Below are positions 9,608 through 17,434 of a stretch of DNA of 64,000 nt, piece by piece. Location of the stretch: the NCBI RefSeq assembly GCF_026341275.1, contig NZ_JAIFZO010000002.1, positions 7,346,118 to 7,410,117 on the forward strand, read 5' to 3'. Below the pieces are notes generated by a model, which saw nothing but the letters and a program-made list of their open reading frames with translations, was not told the DNA's origin and ran no database searches. A program made the position numbers and the translations under genes. Position 1 is the first letter of the stretch; every line of letters starts with the position of its first letter. The DNA comes from Streptomyces ortus. GTDB taxonomy: Bacteria > Actinomycetota > Actinomycetes > Streptomycetales > Streptomycetaceae.

Positions 9608-10417
9608 ATGAAGGTCGTTCTTTTCTGCGGCGGTTACGGGCTGCGCATGCGCGACGGAGCCTCCGACGACACGCCCAAGCCGATGGCGATGGTCGGCCCC
9701 CGGCCGCTGATCTGGCACGTCATGCGCTACTACGCGTACTTCGGGCACACGGAGTTCATCCTGTGCCTCGGCTACGGCGCGCACCACATCAAGAACTTCT
9801 TCCTCAACTACGAGGAGACGACGTCCAACGACTTCATCCTGCGCCAGGGACAGACCGAGCTGCTGTCCACCGACATAGCCGACTGGACGATCACGTTCGC
9901 GCAGACCGGCATCGAGTCACCCATCGGGGAGCGGCTGCGCCGGGTACGGCACCACCTCGGCGGCGACGAGATGTTCCTCGCCAACTACGCCGACGTGCTC
10001 ACCGACGCCCCACTGCCCCGGATGATCGACCAGTTCGCCCGCCGCGACGCCGGCGCGTCGATGATGGTGGTCCCGCCGCAGTCCTCGTTCCACTGCGTCG
10101 ACCTCGGCGAGGACGGTCTGGTGGGAGGCATCACCGCGGTCAGTGACATGCCGCTGTGGGAGAACGGCGGCTACTTCGTGCTCCGCCAGGAGATCTTCGA
10201 CCACATCCCGGAGGGCGGCGACCTCGTCGCCGACGGCTGCGCCCAACTGGCCAAGCAGGGACGGCTGGTGGCGCACCAGCACCGCGGCTTCTGGAAGCCG
10301 ACCGACACCGTGAAGGAGAAGGCCGCACTCGACGAGGCCTACGCCCGGGGCGACCGCCCGTGGGCCGTCTGGGAACGCGACGGCGCACGGGTGGGCACCA
10401 CAGTGGGCAGCACGTGA
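9608..10417 (+). CDS. Sugar-1-phosphate nucleotidyltransferase, RfbF-like
   Basis: A 269-residue protein closely following glucose-1-phosphate cytidylyltransferase (RfbF). Visible segments are CGGYGLRMRDGA, KPMAMVGPRPLIWHVMRYY, a Tyr/His-rich stretch GYGAHHIKNFFLNYE, and the C-terminal GFWKPTDTVKEK. RfbF enzymes activate glucose-1-phosphate as CDP-glucose, the entry point to CDP-linked dideoxy and branched sugars. The frame extends far upstream without a stop, but ATG 9608 follows GAAGGAGA at 9594-9601 and matches the family N-terminus exactly. It overlaps the next gene by 4 bp (GTGA). The nucleobase used (CTP or dTTP) cannot be settled from motifs alone. Confidence 0.82.
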   Translation: MKVVLFCGGYGLRMRDGASDDTPKPMAMVGPRPLIWHVMRYYAYFGHTEFILCLGYGAHHIKNFFLNYEETTSNDFILRQGQTELLSTDIADWTITFAQTGIESPIGERLRRVRHHLGGDEMFLANYADVLTDAPLPRMIDQFARRDAGASMMVVPPQSSFHCVDLGEDGLVGGITAVSDMPLWENGGYFVLRQEIFDHIPEGGDLVADGCAQLAKQGRLVAHQHRGFWKPTDTVKEKAALDEAYARGDRPWAVWERDGARVGTTVGST

Positions 10418-11091
10418 TCGGGCTCGGGGCCGGACGCCTCGACCGGATCGTCGCGGTGGGCGCGCACTGCGACGACATCGCCCTCGGCGCGGGCGGCACC
10501 CTCCTGACGATGTGCCTCGCCCGGCCGGGCCTGCGCGTCGACGCCCTGGTGCTCACCGGCGGCGGCAGCGAGCGCGAGCAGGAGGAGCAGGCCGCGCTCG
10601 CCGCCTTCTGCCCGGGCGCCGACCTGCGGCTGACCGTGCTCAAACTGACCGACGGCCGGCTGCCCGCGCAGTGGGAGGAGGCCAAGGCCGCCGTCGAGGA
10701 ACTGCGGGCGCGCACCGACCCTGACCTGGTCCTCGCCCCGCGCACCGACGACGCCCACCAGGACCACCGGGGCCTCGCGCAACTGCTGCCCACCGCGTTC
10801 CGCGACCACCTCGTACTCGGCTACGAGATCGTCAAATGGGACGGCGACCTCGGCCGGATGGCGGCGTACCAGCCGCTGACGCCCGACACCGCCGAACAGA
10901 AGGTGCGGCTGCTGCAGGAGCACTACCCCTCGCAGCGGCACCGGCCCTGGTACGACCGGGAGGCCTTCCTCGGCCTCGCACGCATCCGCGGCATCGAATG
11001 CCACGCCCGCTACGCCGAGGCGTTCGCCGTCCACAAACTCACGCTCGACCTGGGCCCTCGTGACCCGGGCACTTCACCACTGGGGGAATGA
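10414..11091 (+). CDS. PIG-L family deacetylase
   Basis: A 225-residue LmbE/PIG-L protein. The family zinc motif, normally AHPDDE, appears as AHCDDIALGAGG. The second motif, with its metal-binding His, is DDAHQDHRGLA. Family members remove acetyl groups from N-acetyl sugars on lipid or small-molecule carriers (GlcNAc-PI, mycothiol precursors, glycan intermediates). Replacement of Pro by Cys and of the terminal Glu by Ile in the first motif is unusual but recurs in polysaccharide-cluster members. The start is GTG 10414, coupled to the preceding gene. De-N-acetylation of an amino sugar in this pathway is the likely role. Confidence 0.75.
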   Translation: MIGLGAGRLDRIVAVGAHCDDIALGAGGTLLTMCLARPGLRVDALVLTGGGSEREQEEQAALAAFCPGADLRLTVLKLTDGRLPAQWEEAKAAVEELRARTDPDLVLAPRTDDAHQDHRGLAQLLPTAFRDHLVLGYEIVKWDGDLGRMAAYQPLTPDTAEQKVRLLQEHYPSQRHRPWYDREAFLGLARIRGIECHARYAEAFAVHKLTLDLGPRDPGTSPLGE

Positions 11092-11094
11092 ACC

Positions 11095-12120
11095 TTGCGC
11101 GTACTGCTGACCGGACACCAGGGCTACTTGGGCACCGTGATGGCTCCGGTCCTCAGCTCCGCCGGGCACGAGGTCGTCGGCCTCGACGCCGGCCTGTTCG
11201 CCGACTGCGTCCTCGGCCCGCAGCCCGACGACCCGCGGGGGCACCGGGTGGACCTGCGCGACGTCACCGCCGAGCACGTCGCCGGGGTGGACGCGGTGAT
11301 CCACCTGGCCGCGCTCTCCAACGACCCGCTGGGAGCGCTGGCGCCCGACCTCACCTACGACATCAACCACCACGCCTCCGTACGACTGGCCCGGCTGGCC
11401 CGCGAAGCGGGGGTGCGGCGCTTCCTGTACGCGTCCACCTGCTCGGTCTACGGCGCGGCCGGCGGCGGTGAACTCGTGGCCGAGGACGCCCCGTTGCGCC
11501 CCGTGACGCCGTACGCGGAGTCCAAGGTGCGGGTCGAGGACGACCTGCACGCGCTCGCCGACGACGACTTCAGCCCCGTGTTCATGCGCAACGCGACCGC
11601 CTTCGGCTACTCGCCCCGGCTGCGCGCCGACATCGTGCTGAACAACCTGGTGGGCCACGCCCTGCTGTCCGGCGAGGTGCTGGTCCTCTCCGACGGCACG
11701 CCCTGGCGCCCGCTGGTGCACGCCGCCGACATCGCCCGCGCCTTCACGGCCGCGCTGACCGCACCCCGGGAGGCCGTGCACGACCGCGCGTTCAACATCG
11801 GCAGCGAGGTCAACAACGTCACCGTCGCCGAGATCGCCGAACAGGTCGCCGAGGCGGTCGCCGGCTCGAAGGTGCGGATCACCGGCGAGAACGGTGCCGA
11901 CCCGCGCTCGTACCGGGTGGACTTCGCCCGCTTCCGTACCGCGATCCCCGGCTTCGACTGCGAGTGGACGGTACGGCAGGGCGCGCACGAACTCGCCGAC
12001 GCCTACCGCAAACACGGGCTGACCAAGGAGGACTTCGAGCGCCGCTTCACCCGTCTCGCCGTGCTGCGCGCGGCCTCCGAGGCCGGTTCCGTCGACGACA
12101 CCCTGCGGTGGCGCCGATGA
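11095..12120 (+). CDS. NAD-dependent sugar epimerase/dehydratase
   Basis: A 341-residue extended short-chain dehydrogenase. The Rossmann motif near the N-terminus is TGHQGYLG. The catalytic Ser lies in STCSVYG and the Tyr/Lys pair in YAESK. The start is TTG 11095, three bases after the preceding stop, following GGGGGAATG. Family members form 4-keto or epimerised sugar nucleotides. With the RfbF-like and C-methyltransferase genes just upstream, it could supply the 4-keto intermediate methylated by 8359-9594; a CDP-glucose 4,6-dehydratase-like or C-4 epimerase role are both possible. The stop overlaps the next start by 4 bp. Confidence 0.82.
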   Translation: MRVLLTGHQGYLGTVMAPVLSSAGHEVVGLDAGLFADCVLGPQPDDPRGHRVDLRDVTAEHVAGVDAVIHLAALSNDPLGALAPDLTYDINHHASVRLARLAREAGVRRFLYASTCSVYGAAGGGELVAEDAPLRPVTPYAESKVRVEDDLHALADDDFSPVFMRNATAFGYSPRLRADIVLNNLVGHALLSGEVLVLSDGTPWRPLVHAADIARAFTAALTAPREAVHDRAFNIGSEVNNVTVAEIAEQVAEAVAGSKVRITGENGADPRSYRVDFARFRTAIPGFDCEWTVRQGAHELADAYRKHGLTKEDFERRFTRLAVLRAASEAGSVDDTLRWRR

Positions 12121-13391
12121 GCACGCCGGGCGAGGAGATGCACGCGCTGGTGGAGCGGCTGTACCCGCTCTGCCGGAGCATCACGGGGGACGGGGTGCGC
12201 GCCACCCTGGAGATCGTCGACGAGTACGTGCCGCTGCGGGTGCACGAGGTGCCGACCGGGACGCAGGTGCTCGACTGGACGGTCCCGCAGGAGTGGAACA
12301 TCCGGGACGCCTACATAGCCGACGGCGCGGGCAACCGCGTCGTGGACTTCGCCGCGTCCAGCCTGCACGTACTCGGCTACAGCGTGCCGGTGGAGCGGAC
12401 CATGCCGCTGTCCGAGCTGCGCGAGCACCTGTACACCCTGCCGGACCAGCCGACCCTGGTCCCGTACCGCACGAGTTACTACGAACCGAAGTGGGGCTTC
12501 TGCCTGTCCCAGGAGACCCTGGACGGGCTGCCGGACGGCGACTACGAGGTCCGTATCGACTCGACCCTCGCCGACGGACACCTCACCTACGCCGAGCACG
12601 TCGTCCCCGGGCAGGTCCCCGACGAGGTGATCGTCTCCTGCCACGTCTGCCACCCGTCGCTGGCCAACGACAACCTGGCCGGCGTCGCGGTGGCGGTCCA
12701 CCTGGCCCGGGCGCTGGCGGAGACGACGCCGTACTACACCTACCGGTTCATCTTCGCGCCCGGCACCGTCGGGGCGATCACCTGGCTGGCCCGCAACGCC
12801 GAGCGGATCGAGCAGGTCAAGCACGGCCTCGTGCTGGCCTGCGCGGGCGACTCGGGCCAGTTGAACTACAAGCGGAGCAGGCAGGGCGACGCCGAGATCG
12901 ACCGTGTGCTCCAACACGTACTGACCACCTCCGAACGTCCGCACCGGATCAACGAGTTCAGCCCGTACGGCTACGACGAGCGGCAGTACTGCTCACCCGG
13001 GTTCAACCTCGGCGTGGGCTCGCTCAGCCGGACCCCGTACGCGGGCTACCCCGAGTACCACACCTCGGGGGACAACCCGGACTTCGTCACCCCGGCGGCG
13101 ATGGAGGACACCCTCGCCGTCTGCCGCGAGGCGCTCGCCGTGCTCGACCGCAACCGCAGCTACGTCAACCTCAGCCCCTACGGCGAACCACAACTGGGCA
13201 GGCGAGGGCTGTACGACTCGCTCGGTGGCCGCAGCGACGCCAAACAGGCGCAGATGGCCATGCTCTGGGTGCTCAGCCTCTCCGACGGCGACCACAGTCT
13301 GCTGGACGTCGCCGAACGGGCCGCTCTGCCCTTCGACACCGTCGCCGCCGCGGCCGACGCCCTGCACGGCGCCGGGCTGATCAAGGCATGA
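12117..13391 (+). CDS. DUF4910/DUF2172 aminopeptidase-like protein
   Basis: A 424-residue protein of the DUF4910 group, recognised by its N-terminus (LCRSITGDGVR, VPTGTQVLDWTVPQEWNIRDA). Its M28-like metal-site segments are SCHVCHPSLANDNLAG, PGTVGAI and SGDNPDF. The fold resembles zinc aminopeptidases, and a winged-helix-like end follows after about residue 370. These proteins recur in nucleotide-sugar and polysaccharide clusters, yet no reaction in sugar biosynthesis is established that I know of. Possibilities are hydrolysis of an amide on a sugar, or use of the fold for another reaction. Starts and stops are coupled by 4-bp overlaps on both sides, so it belongs to the pathway. Confidence 0.75.
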   Translation: MSTPGEEMHALVERLYPLCRSITGDGVRATLEIVDEYVPLRVHEVPTGTQVLDWTVPQEWNIRDAYIADGAGNRVVDFAASSLHVLGYSVPVERTMPLSELREHLYTLPDQPTLVPYRTSYYEPKWGFCLSQETLDGLPDGDYEVRIDSTLADGHLTYAEHVVPGQVPDEVIVSCHVCHPSLANDNLAGVAVAVHLARALAETTPYYTYRFIFAPGTVGAITWLARNAERIEQVKHGLVLACAGDSGQLNYKRSRQGDAEIDRVLQHVLTTSERPHRINEFSPYGYDERQYCSPGFNLGVGSLSRTPYAGYPEYHTSGDNPDFVTPAAMEDTLAVCREALAVLDRNRSYVNLSPYGEPQLGRRGLYDSLGGRSDAKQAQMAMLWVLSLSDGDHSLLDVAERAALPFDTVAAAADALHGAGLIKA

Positions 13392-14704
13392 CGCCGATGG
13401 CCACCGAGGGGGACAGGACGCCGGCACCGACGGGCCGGGACGCGGAACACCGGTCCGCCAGGCGGGGCGTCGTCGGCCGGCTGTCCTGGGGACTGGCCGA
13501 CCAGGCGGCCTCCAGCATGACCAACTTCGCGGTGGGCATCTACGTCGCACGCTCGCTGGGACTGACCGCGTTCGGCGTGTTCAGCCTGGCCTGGCTGACC
13601 TACGGCGTTGTGCTCAACGTGGCCCGAGGCCTCGCCACCGACCCTCTCGTCGTGCGCTTCAGCGGCGTACCGGAGGACACCTGGCGCGCGGCGGCGACCC
13701 GCTCCTCGGGTGCCGCGCTCGGCGTGGGCGCGGCCCTCGGCGCGGTGTGCCTGCTGGTCGGCCTCGGCCTGGGCGGACGGGTGGGACCGGCGTTCGTCTC
13801 CCTCGGCGTCGTCCTGCCCGCGCTGCTCCTCCAGGACGCCTGGCGGTTCGCGTTCTTCGCCGCGGGCGCCGGACGCAAGGCGTTCCTCAACGACCTCGTG
13901 TGGGGCGTCGCGCTCGTCCCGGCCATGGTGATCGCCGCCCGCGCGGACACCGTGGCCGCCTTCGTGCTCGCCTGGGGCGCGTCCGCCGCGGTCGCCGCCG
14001 TGTACGGCTGCTTCCAGTCCGGCATCCGGCCCCGGCTGACCCGGGCGCGCGGCTGGCTCCACGAACAGCGCGACCTCGGCTACCGCTACCTGGTCGAGAA
14101 CGTCAGCCTCAGCGGCGCCAGCCAACTGCGGGCGTACGGGCTCGGGGTGATCGTCGGCGTCGGCGCGGTGGGCGCGGTCCGTGGGGCGGAACTGCTCCTC
14201 GGCCCGTTCCTCGCCCTCCTCATGGGCCTCTCGCTGGTCACCGTCGCGGAGGCGGCCCGCGTCCTGCGGCGGGCCCCGCACCGGCTGGCCCGGTTCTGCC
14301 TCCTCCTCGGCGGCGGACAGGCCGCCGCCGCGCTGCTCTGGGGCGCGGCCCTGCTGCTGATGCCGGACCGCGCGGGCGTGTTCGTGCTCGGCGGCGTCTG
14401 GGACTCCGCCTCGCAGCTCATCGTGCCCGCCACGCTGGGCGTCGCGGGCGCCGGACTCGGCAGCGGCGCGGCGGCCGGGCTGCGCGCGCTCGCCGCCGCC
14501 CGGCGCAGCCTGCGCTGCCAGCTCTTCGCCTCCGCCTGCTATGTCGGCGGCGGCCTCGGCGGGGCCGCCCTGGCCGGCACGGTCGGTTCGGCCTGGGGCG
14601 TCGCCGCCGCGACGCTCTGCGCCTCGGCCGTCTGGTGGCTGCAACTGCGCTCAGCCCTGCGCGAGCGCCATCACAACCCCATTCCCGAAGTGAGGACCTC
14701 ATGA
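13388..14704 (+). CDS. Wzx-like polysaccharide flippase
   Basis: A 438-residue membrane protein with about twelve to fourteen hydrophobic segments. After a polar N-terminus (about 35 residues) comes GLADQAASSMTNFAVGIYVA and then SLGLTAFGVFSLAWL, the usual opening of polysaccharide-biosynthesis exporters in the MATE/MOP superfamily. Such proteins flip the undecaprenyl-linked repeat unit to the outer face. Two Met codons lie close together at the start (13388 and 13397); the first overlaps the upstream stop. It is the only flippase candidate in the cluster and pairs with the ligase/polymerase at 5844. Confidence 0.78.
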   Translation: MTPMATEGDRTPAPTGRDAEHRSARRGVVGRLSWGLADQAASSMTNFAVGIYVARSLGLTAFGVFSLAWLTYGVVLNVARGLATDPLVVRFSGVPEDTWRAAATRSSGAALGVGAALGAVCLLVGLGLGGRVGPAFVSLGVVLPALLLQDAWRFAFFAAGAGRKAFLNDLVWGVALVPAMVIAARADTVAAFVLAWGASAAVAAVYGCFQSGIRPRLTRARGWLHEQRDLGYRYLVENVSLSGASQLRAYGLGVIVGVGAVGAVRGAELLLGPFLALLMGLSLVTVAEAARVLRRAPHRLARFCLLLGGGQAAAALLWGAALLLMPDRAGVFVLGGVWDSASQLIVPATLGVAGAGLGSGAAAGLRALAAARRSLRCQLFASACYVGGGLGGAALAGTVGSAWGVAAATLCASAVWWLQLRSALRERHHNPIPEVRTS

Positions 14705-15648
14705 CCGCCCAACCCAGGCTGAGCATCGGCCTGCCCGTCTACAACGGCGAGGAGTACCTCGCCGAGTCGCTCGACGCCCTGCTCGGCCAGACGTACGAGG
14801 ACTTCGAGCTGGTCATCTCCGACAACGCCTCCGCCGACGGGACCGAGGACATCTGCCGCCGGTACGCCGCCAAGGACTCCCGCATCCGTTACATCCGGCT
14901 GCCCCGGAACATCGGCGCCGCCCCGAACCACAACTACGTGTTCACCGAGTGCCGCGGCGAACTGTTCAAGTGGGCCTCGCACGACGACCTGTACGCCCGT
15001 GACCTGCTGCGGGCCTGCGTCCAGGCCCTGGACGAGCGGCCGGACGTGGTCCTCGCGCACAGCGGCCAGGCGGTCATCGACGGCGAAGGAAAGGTCAAGG
15101 TCCCCTACGAGTACGGGCTGGCCACCGACTCGCCGCACGCGCCGGAACGCTTCCGCAGCCTGCTCTTCGAACCCGGCGGCGACGACTTCTACGGCGTGAT
15201 GCGGGCCGACATGCTGCGCCGGGTCAAGCCGCACGACAGCTACCATCACGCGGACCGCACCTTCGTCGCCGAGATCACCCTGCACGGCCCCTTCCACCAG
15301 GTGCCCGAGCTGCTGTACTTCCGCCGCGACCACCCCACCCGCGCCGAGCGCGCCAACCCCTCCAAGCGCTCCCGCTGCGTCAACCTCGACCCGCGCCGGG
15401 CAGGAATCCTGCACCCGACGCCCCGGCTGCTCGCCGAGTACGTGTGGGGCTTCGCCTCGGCGATCCGGCGGGCGCCGCTGTCCCCGGCCGACCGGCGCGC
15501 CTGCTACCGCCACCTCGCCTCCTGGATGACCAGCCGGGCCCGGCCCGGCACCGGCGAACGGGTCGAGGACCGCGCCCCGGTCGACCCGGCCCTGCTCACC
15601 GTCTCCGTGGACGCCGTCGTCGCCGGCCGTGAGGGGAAGCGGGCATGA
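14701..15648 (+). CDS. Glycosyltransferase family 2 protein
   Basis: A 315-residue GT-A enzyme: SIGLPVYNGEEYLAESL at the N-terminus, then DNASADGTEDIC and the metal/nucleotide site WASHDDLYARDLL. The C-terminal part is basic and lacks membrane segments. ATG 14701 overlaps the flippase stop by 4 bp. It probably adds one sugar to the repeat unit. Only two glycosyltransferases are visible in this part of the cluster, so others and the initiating phosphoglycosyltransferase probably lie to the left of the window or elsewhere. Confidence 0.85.
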   Translation: MTAQPRLSIGLPVYNGEEYLAESLDALLGQTYEDFELVISDNASADGTEDICRRYAAKDSRIRYIRLPRNIGAAPNHNYVFTECRGELFKWASHDDLYARDLLRACVQALDERPDVVLAHSGQAVIDGEGKVKVPYEYGLATDSPHAPERFRSLLFEPGGDDFYGVMRADMLRRVKPHDSYHHADRTFVAEITLHGPFHQVPELLYFRRDHPTRAERANPSKRSRCVNLDPRRAGILHPTPRLLAEYVWGFASAIRRAPLSPADRRACYRHLASWMTSRARPGTGERVEDRAPVDPALLTVSVDAVVAGREGKRA

Positions 15649-16877
15649 CGAGCGGAGGCGGAACTGCCGTACGGGTCGGGGTGTTCGGCCTGCTCGGCTC
15701 CGGCAACCTCGGCAACGACGGCTCGTTGGAGGCCGTACTCGGCTACCTCCGCACCCGGCACCCGGACGCGGCCGTGGACGCGCTGTGCGGGGGGCCCGAG
15801 GCCGTCGCGGCCCGGTACGGGATCCGCGCGACCCGCCTGCACTGGTACCGGGGGGAGTACCGGACCGCCTCACGCCTGGGCGCGATCGCGGGCAAGGGTC
15901 TCGGCAAGCTGGTCGACGTCTTCCGCACCGCGGCCTGGGTGCGCCGCCACGACGTGGTGATCGTGCCCGGCATGGGCGTCCTGGAGGCCACGCTGCCCCT
16001 GCGGCCGTGGGGCTTCCCGTACGCGCTGTTCCTGCTCTGCGCGAGCGGCCGGCTCTTCGGTACGCGGGTCGCGCTGGTCGGCGTCGGCGCCGCCCCGATC
16101 AGGGACCGGGCGACCCGGGCCCTGGTCCGCCGCTCGGCGCGGCTGGCCGCGTACCGGTCGTACCGGGACGCCCTCTCCCGGGACGCGCTGCGGGACATGG
16201 GCGTGGACACGGCACACGACGAGGTCTACCCGGACCTGGCGTTCGCCCTGGCGACGCCGCGGGCAAGCGCACCCCAGGGTTCGTCCGGCACGGTGTGCGT
16301 CGGCGTGATGGACTTCCACGGCGGCAACGACGACCGGGCCGAGGCCGAGGACATCCACCGGCGCTACCTCGACGGGACCACCCGGTTCGTCCGCGCGCTG
16401 GCCGAGGACGGCAGACCGGTCAGGCTGCTCACCGGCGACGAGTGCGACGCGTCGGTGGTCGCCGCGATCCTCGAAGCGGTGGACTCACCGCTGGTCACCG
16501 CCTCCGAGGCGGCCTCGCTCGCCGACCTGATGACGGAGATGGCGGCGGCCGACACCGTCGTGGCGACCCGTTACCACAACCTGATCTGCGCGCTGAAGGT
16601 CGGCACACCGACCCTCGCGCTCAGCTACGCGGCGAAGAGCGAGGCACTGATGGCCCGGATGGGCCTCGACGCGTACTGTCACCCGGCCCGCGAGGTCGAC
16701 GCCGACGAACTGCTGCGCCAGTTCGGCGAGTTGGAGGAGAGGGCGCCGGAGGTCCGGCGGACGCTCACCGAGCGGAACCTGCTCGCCACCCGCCAACTCG
16801 ACGACCAGTTCACCGCGTTGACCGCGGCCCTCTTCCCGGCCGCCCACCCTGCCCATGCTCTGCGAGAGGCCTCATGA
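15645..16877 (+). CDS. Polysaccharide pyruvyl transferase family protein
   Basis: A 410-residue CsaB-like protein. Recognisable parts are GNLGNDGSLEAVLGYL at the N-terminus, VPGMGVLE, and the C-terminal motif VVATRYHNLICALKVGTPTL, which carries the conserved His of the family. Members transfer the enolpyruvyl group of phosphoenolpyruvate to sugar hydroxyls, giving ketal pyruvate on secondary cell-wall polymers or exopolysaccharides. A pyruvylated sugar in the product is therefore predicted. The gene is coupled to its neighbours by 4-bp overlaps. Confidence 0.85.
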   Translation: MTSGGGTAVRVGVFGLLGSGNLGNDGSLEAVLGYLRTRHPDAAVDALCGGPEAVAARYGIRATRLHWYRGEYRTASRLGAIAGKGLGKLVDVFRTAAWVRRHDVVIVPGMGVLEATLPLRPWGFPYALFLLCASGRLFGTRVALVGVGAAPIRDRATRALVRRSARLAAYRSYRDALSRDALRDMGVDTAHDEVYPDLAFALATPRASAPQGSSGTVCVGVMDFHGGNDDRAEAEDIHRRYLDGTTRFVRALAEDGRPVRLLTGDECDASVVAAILEAVDSPLVTASEAASLADLMTEMAAADTVVATRYHNLICALKVGTPTLALSYAAKSEALMARMGLDAYCHPAREVDADELLRQFGELEERAPEVRRTLTERNLLATRQLDDQFTALTAALFPAAHPAHALREAS

Positions 16878-17434
16878 AAGCGACCGAAGTCCCGGCGATC
16901 GCCGGCGCGTACCTCTTCGAGCCGACGCCGTACGCCGACGAACGAGGCTTCTTCTGCCGCACCTTCGACGCCGACGTGGTCCGCTCGGTGGGCCTGGACC
17001 CGAACGCCTTCCTCCAGGACAGCGTGTCGCGCTCGGTCCGGGGCGTCCTGCGCGGCCTGCACCTGCGCTCCGGAGCGGGCGAGGCCAAGCTCGTGCGGTG
17101 CTCGTACGGGGAGATCTTCGACGTCGTCGTGGATCTGCGGCCGGACTCGCCGACGTACCGCAACGTGGCCTGCTTCGAGCTGTCGGGCGAGACGCAGAAG
17201 ACGCTCTACATCCCGGCGGGCTGTGCGCACGGCTTCCAGGCGCTGACCGGGACGGCCGACACCTCCTACCGGATCGACCGCCCGCACGACCCGGCCGAGG
17301 ACGTGACGATCGCCTTCGACGACCCGGAGCTGGCCGTGCCCTGGCCGCTGCCCGCCACCTCGATGTCCCAGCGGGACCGGGAGGCGCCGAGTCTCGCCGA
17401 GGTTCTGAAGCAGAGAGAGCTGACGTCATCGTGA
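16874..17434 (+). CDS. dTDP-4-dehydrorhamnose 3,5-epimerase family protein (RmlC/RfbC-like)
   Basis: A 186-residue cupin with family segments DERGFFCRTFD, GVLRGLHLRS (catalytic His), VDLRPDSPTYR, IPAGCAHGFQ and the Tyr-containing YRIDRPHDP. These enzymes epimerise C-3 and/or C-5 of 4-keto-6-deoxy sugar nucleotides. Classic RmlC has RGLHYQ; here it is RGLHLR, as in several non-rhamnose relatives. ATG 16874 overlaps the pyruvyl transferase stop. No rmlA, rmlB or rmlD is visible in the window, so a dedicated sugar rather than dTDP-rhamnose is likely. Confidence 0.83.
   Translation: MKATEVPAIAGAYLFEPTPYADERGFFCRTFDADVVRSVGLDPNAFLQDSVSRSVRGVLRGLHLRSGAGEAKLVRCSYGEIFDVVVDLRPDSPTYRNVACFELSGETQKTLYIPAGCAHGFQALTGTADTSYRIDRPHDPAEDVTIAFDDPELAVPWPLPATSMSQRDREAPSLAEVLKQRELTSS

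Noticed and set aside
8047..9609. Long minus-strand open frame opposite the methyltransferase
   Set aside because: The plus-strand methyltransferase has complete zinc and SAM motifs; the antisense product is a composition artefact.
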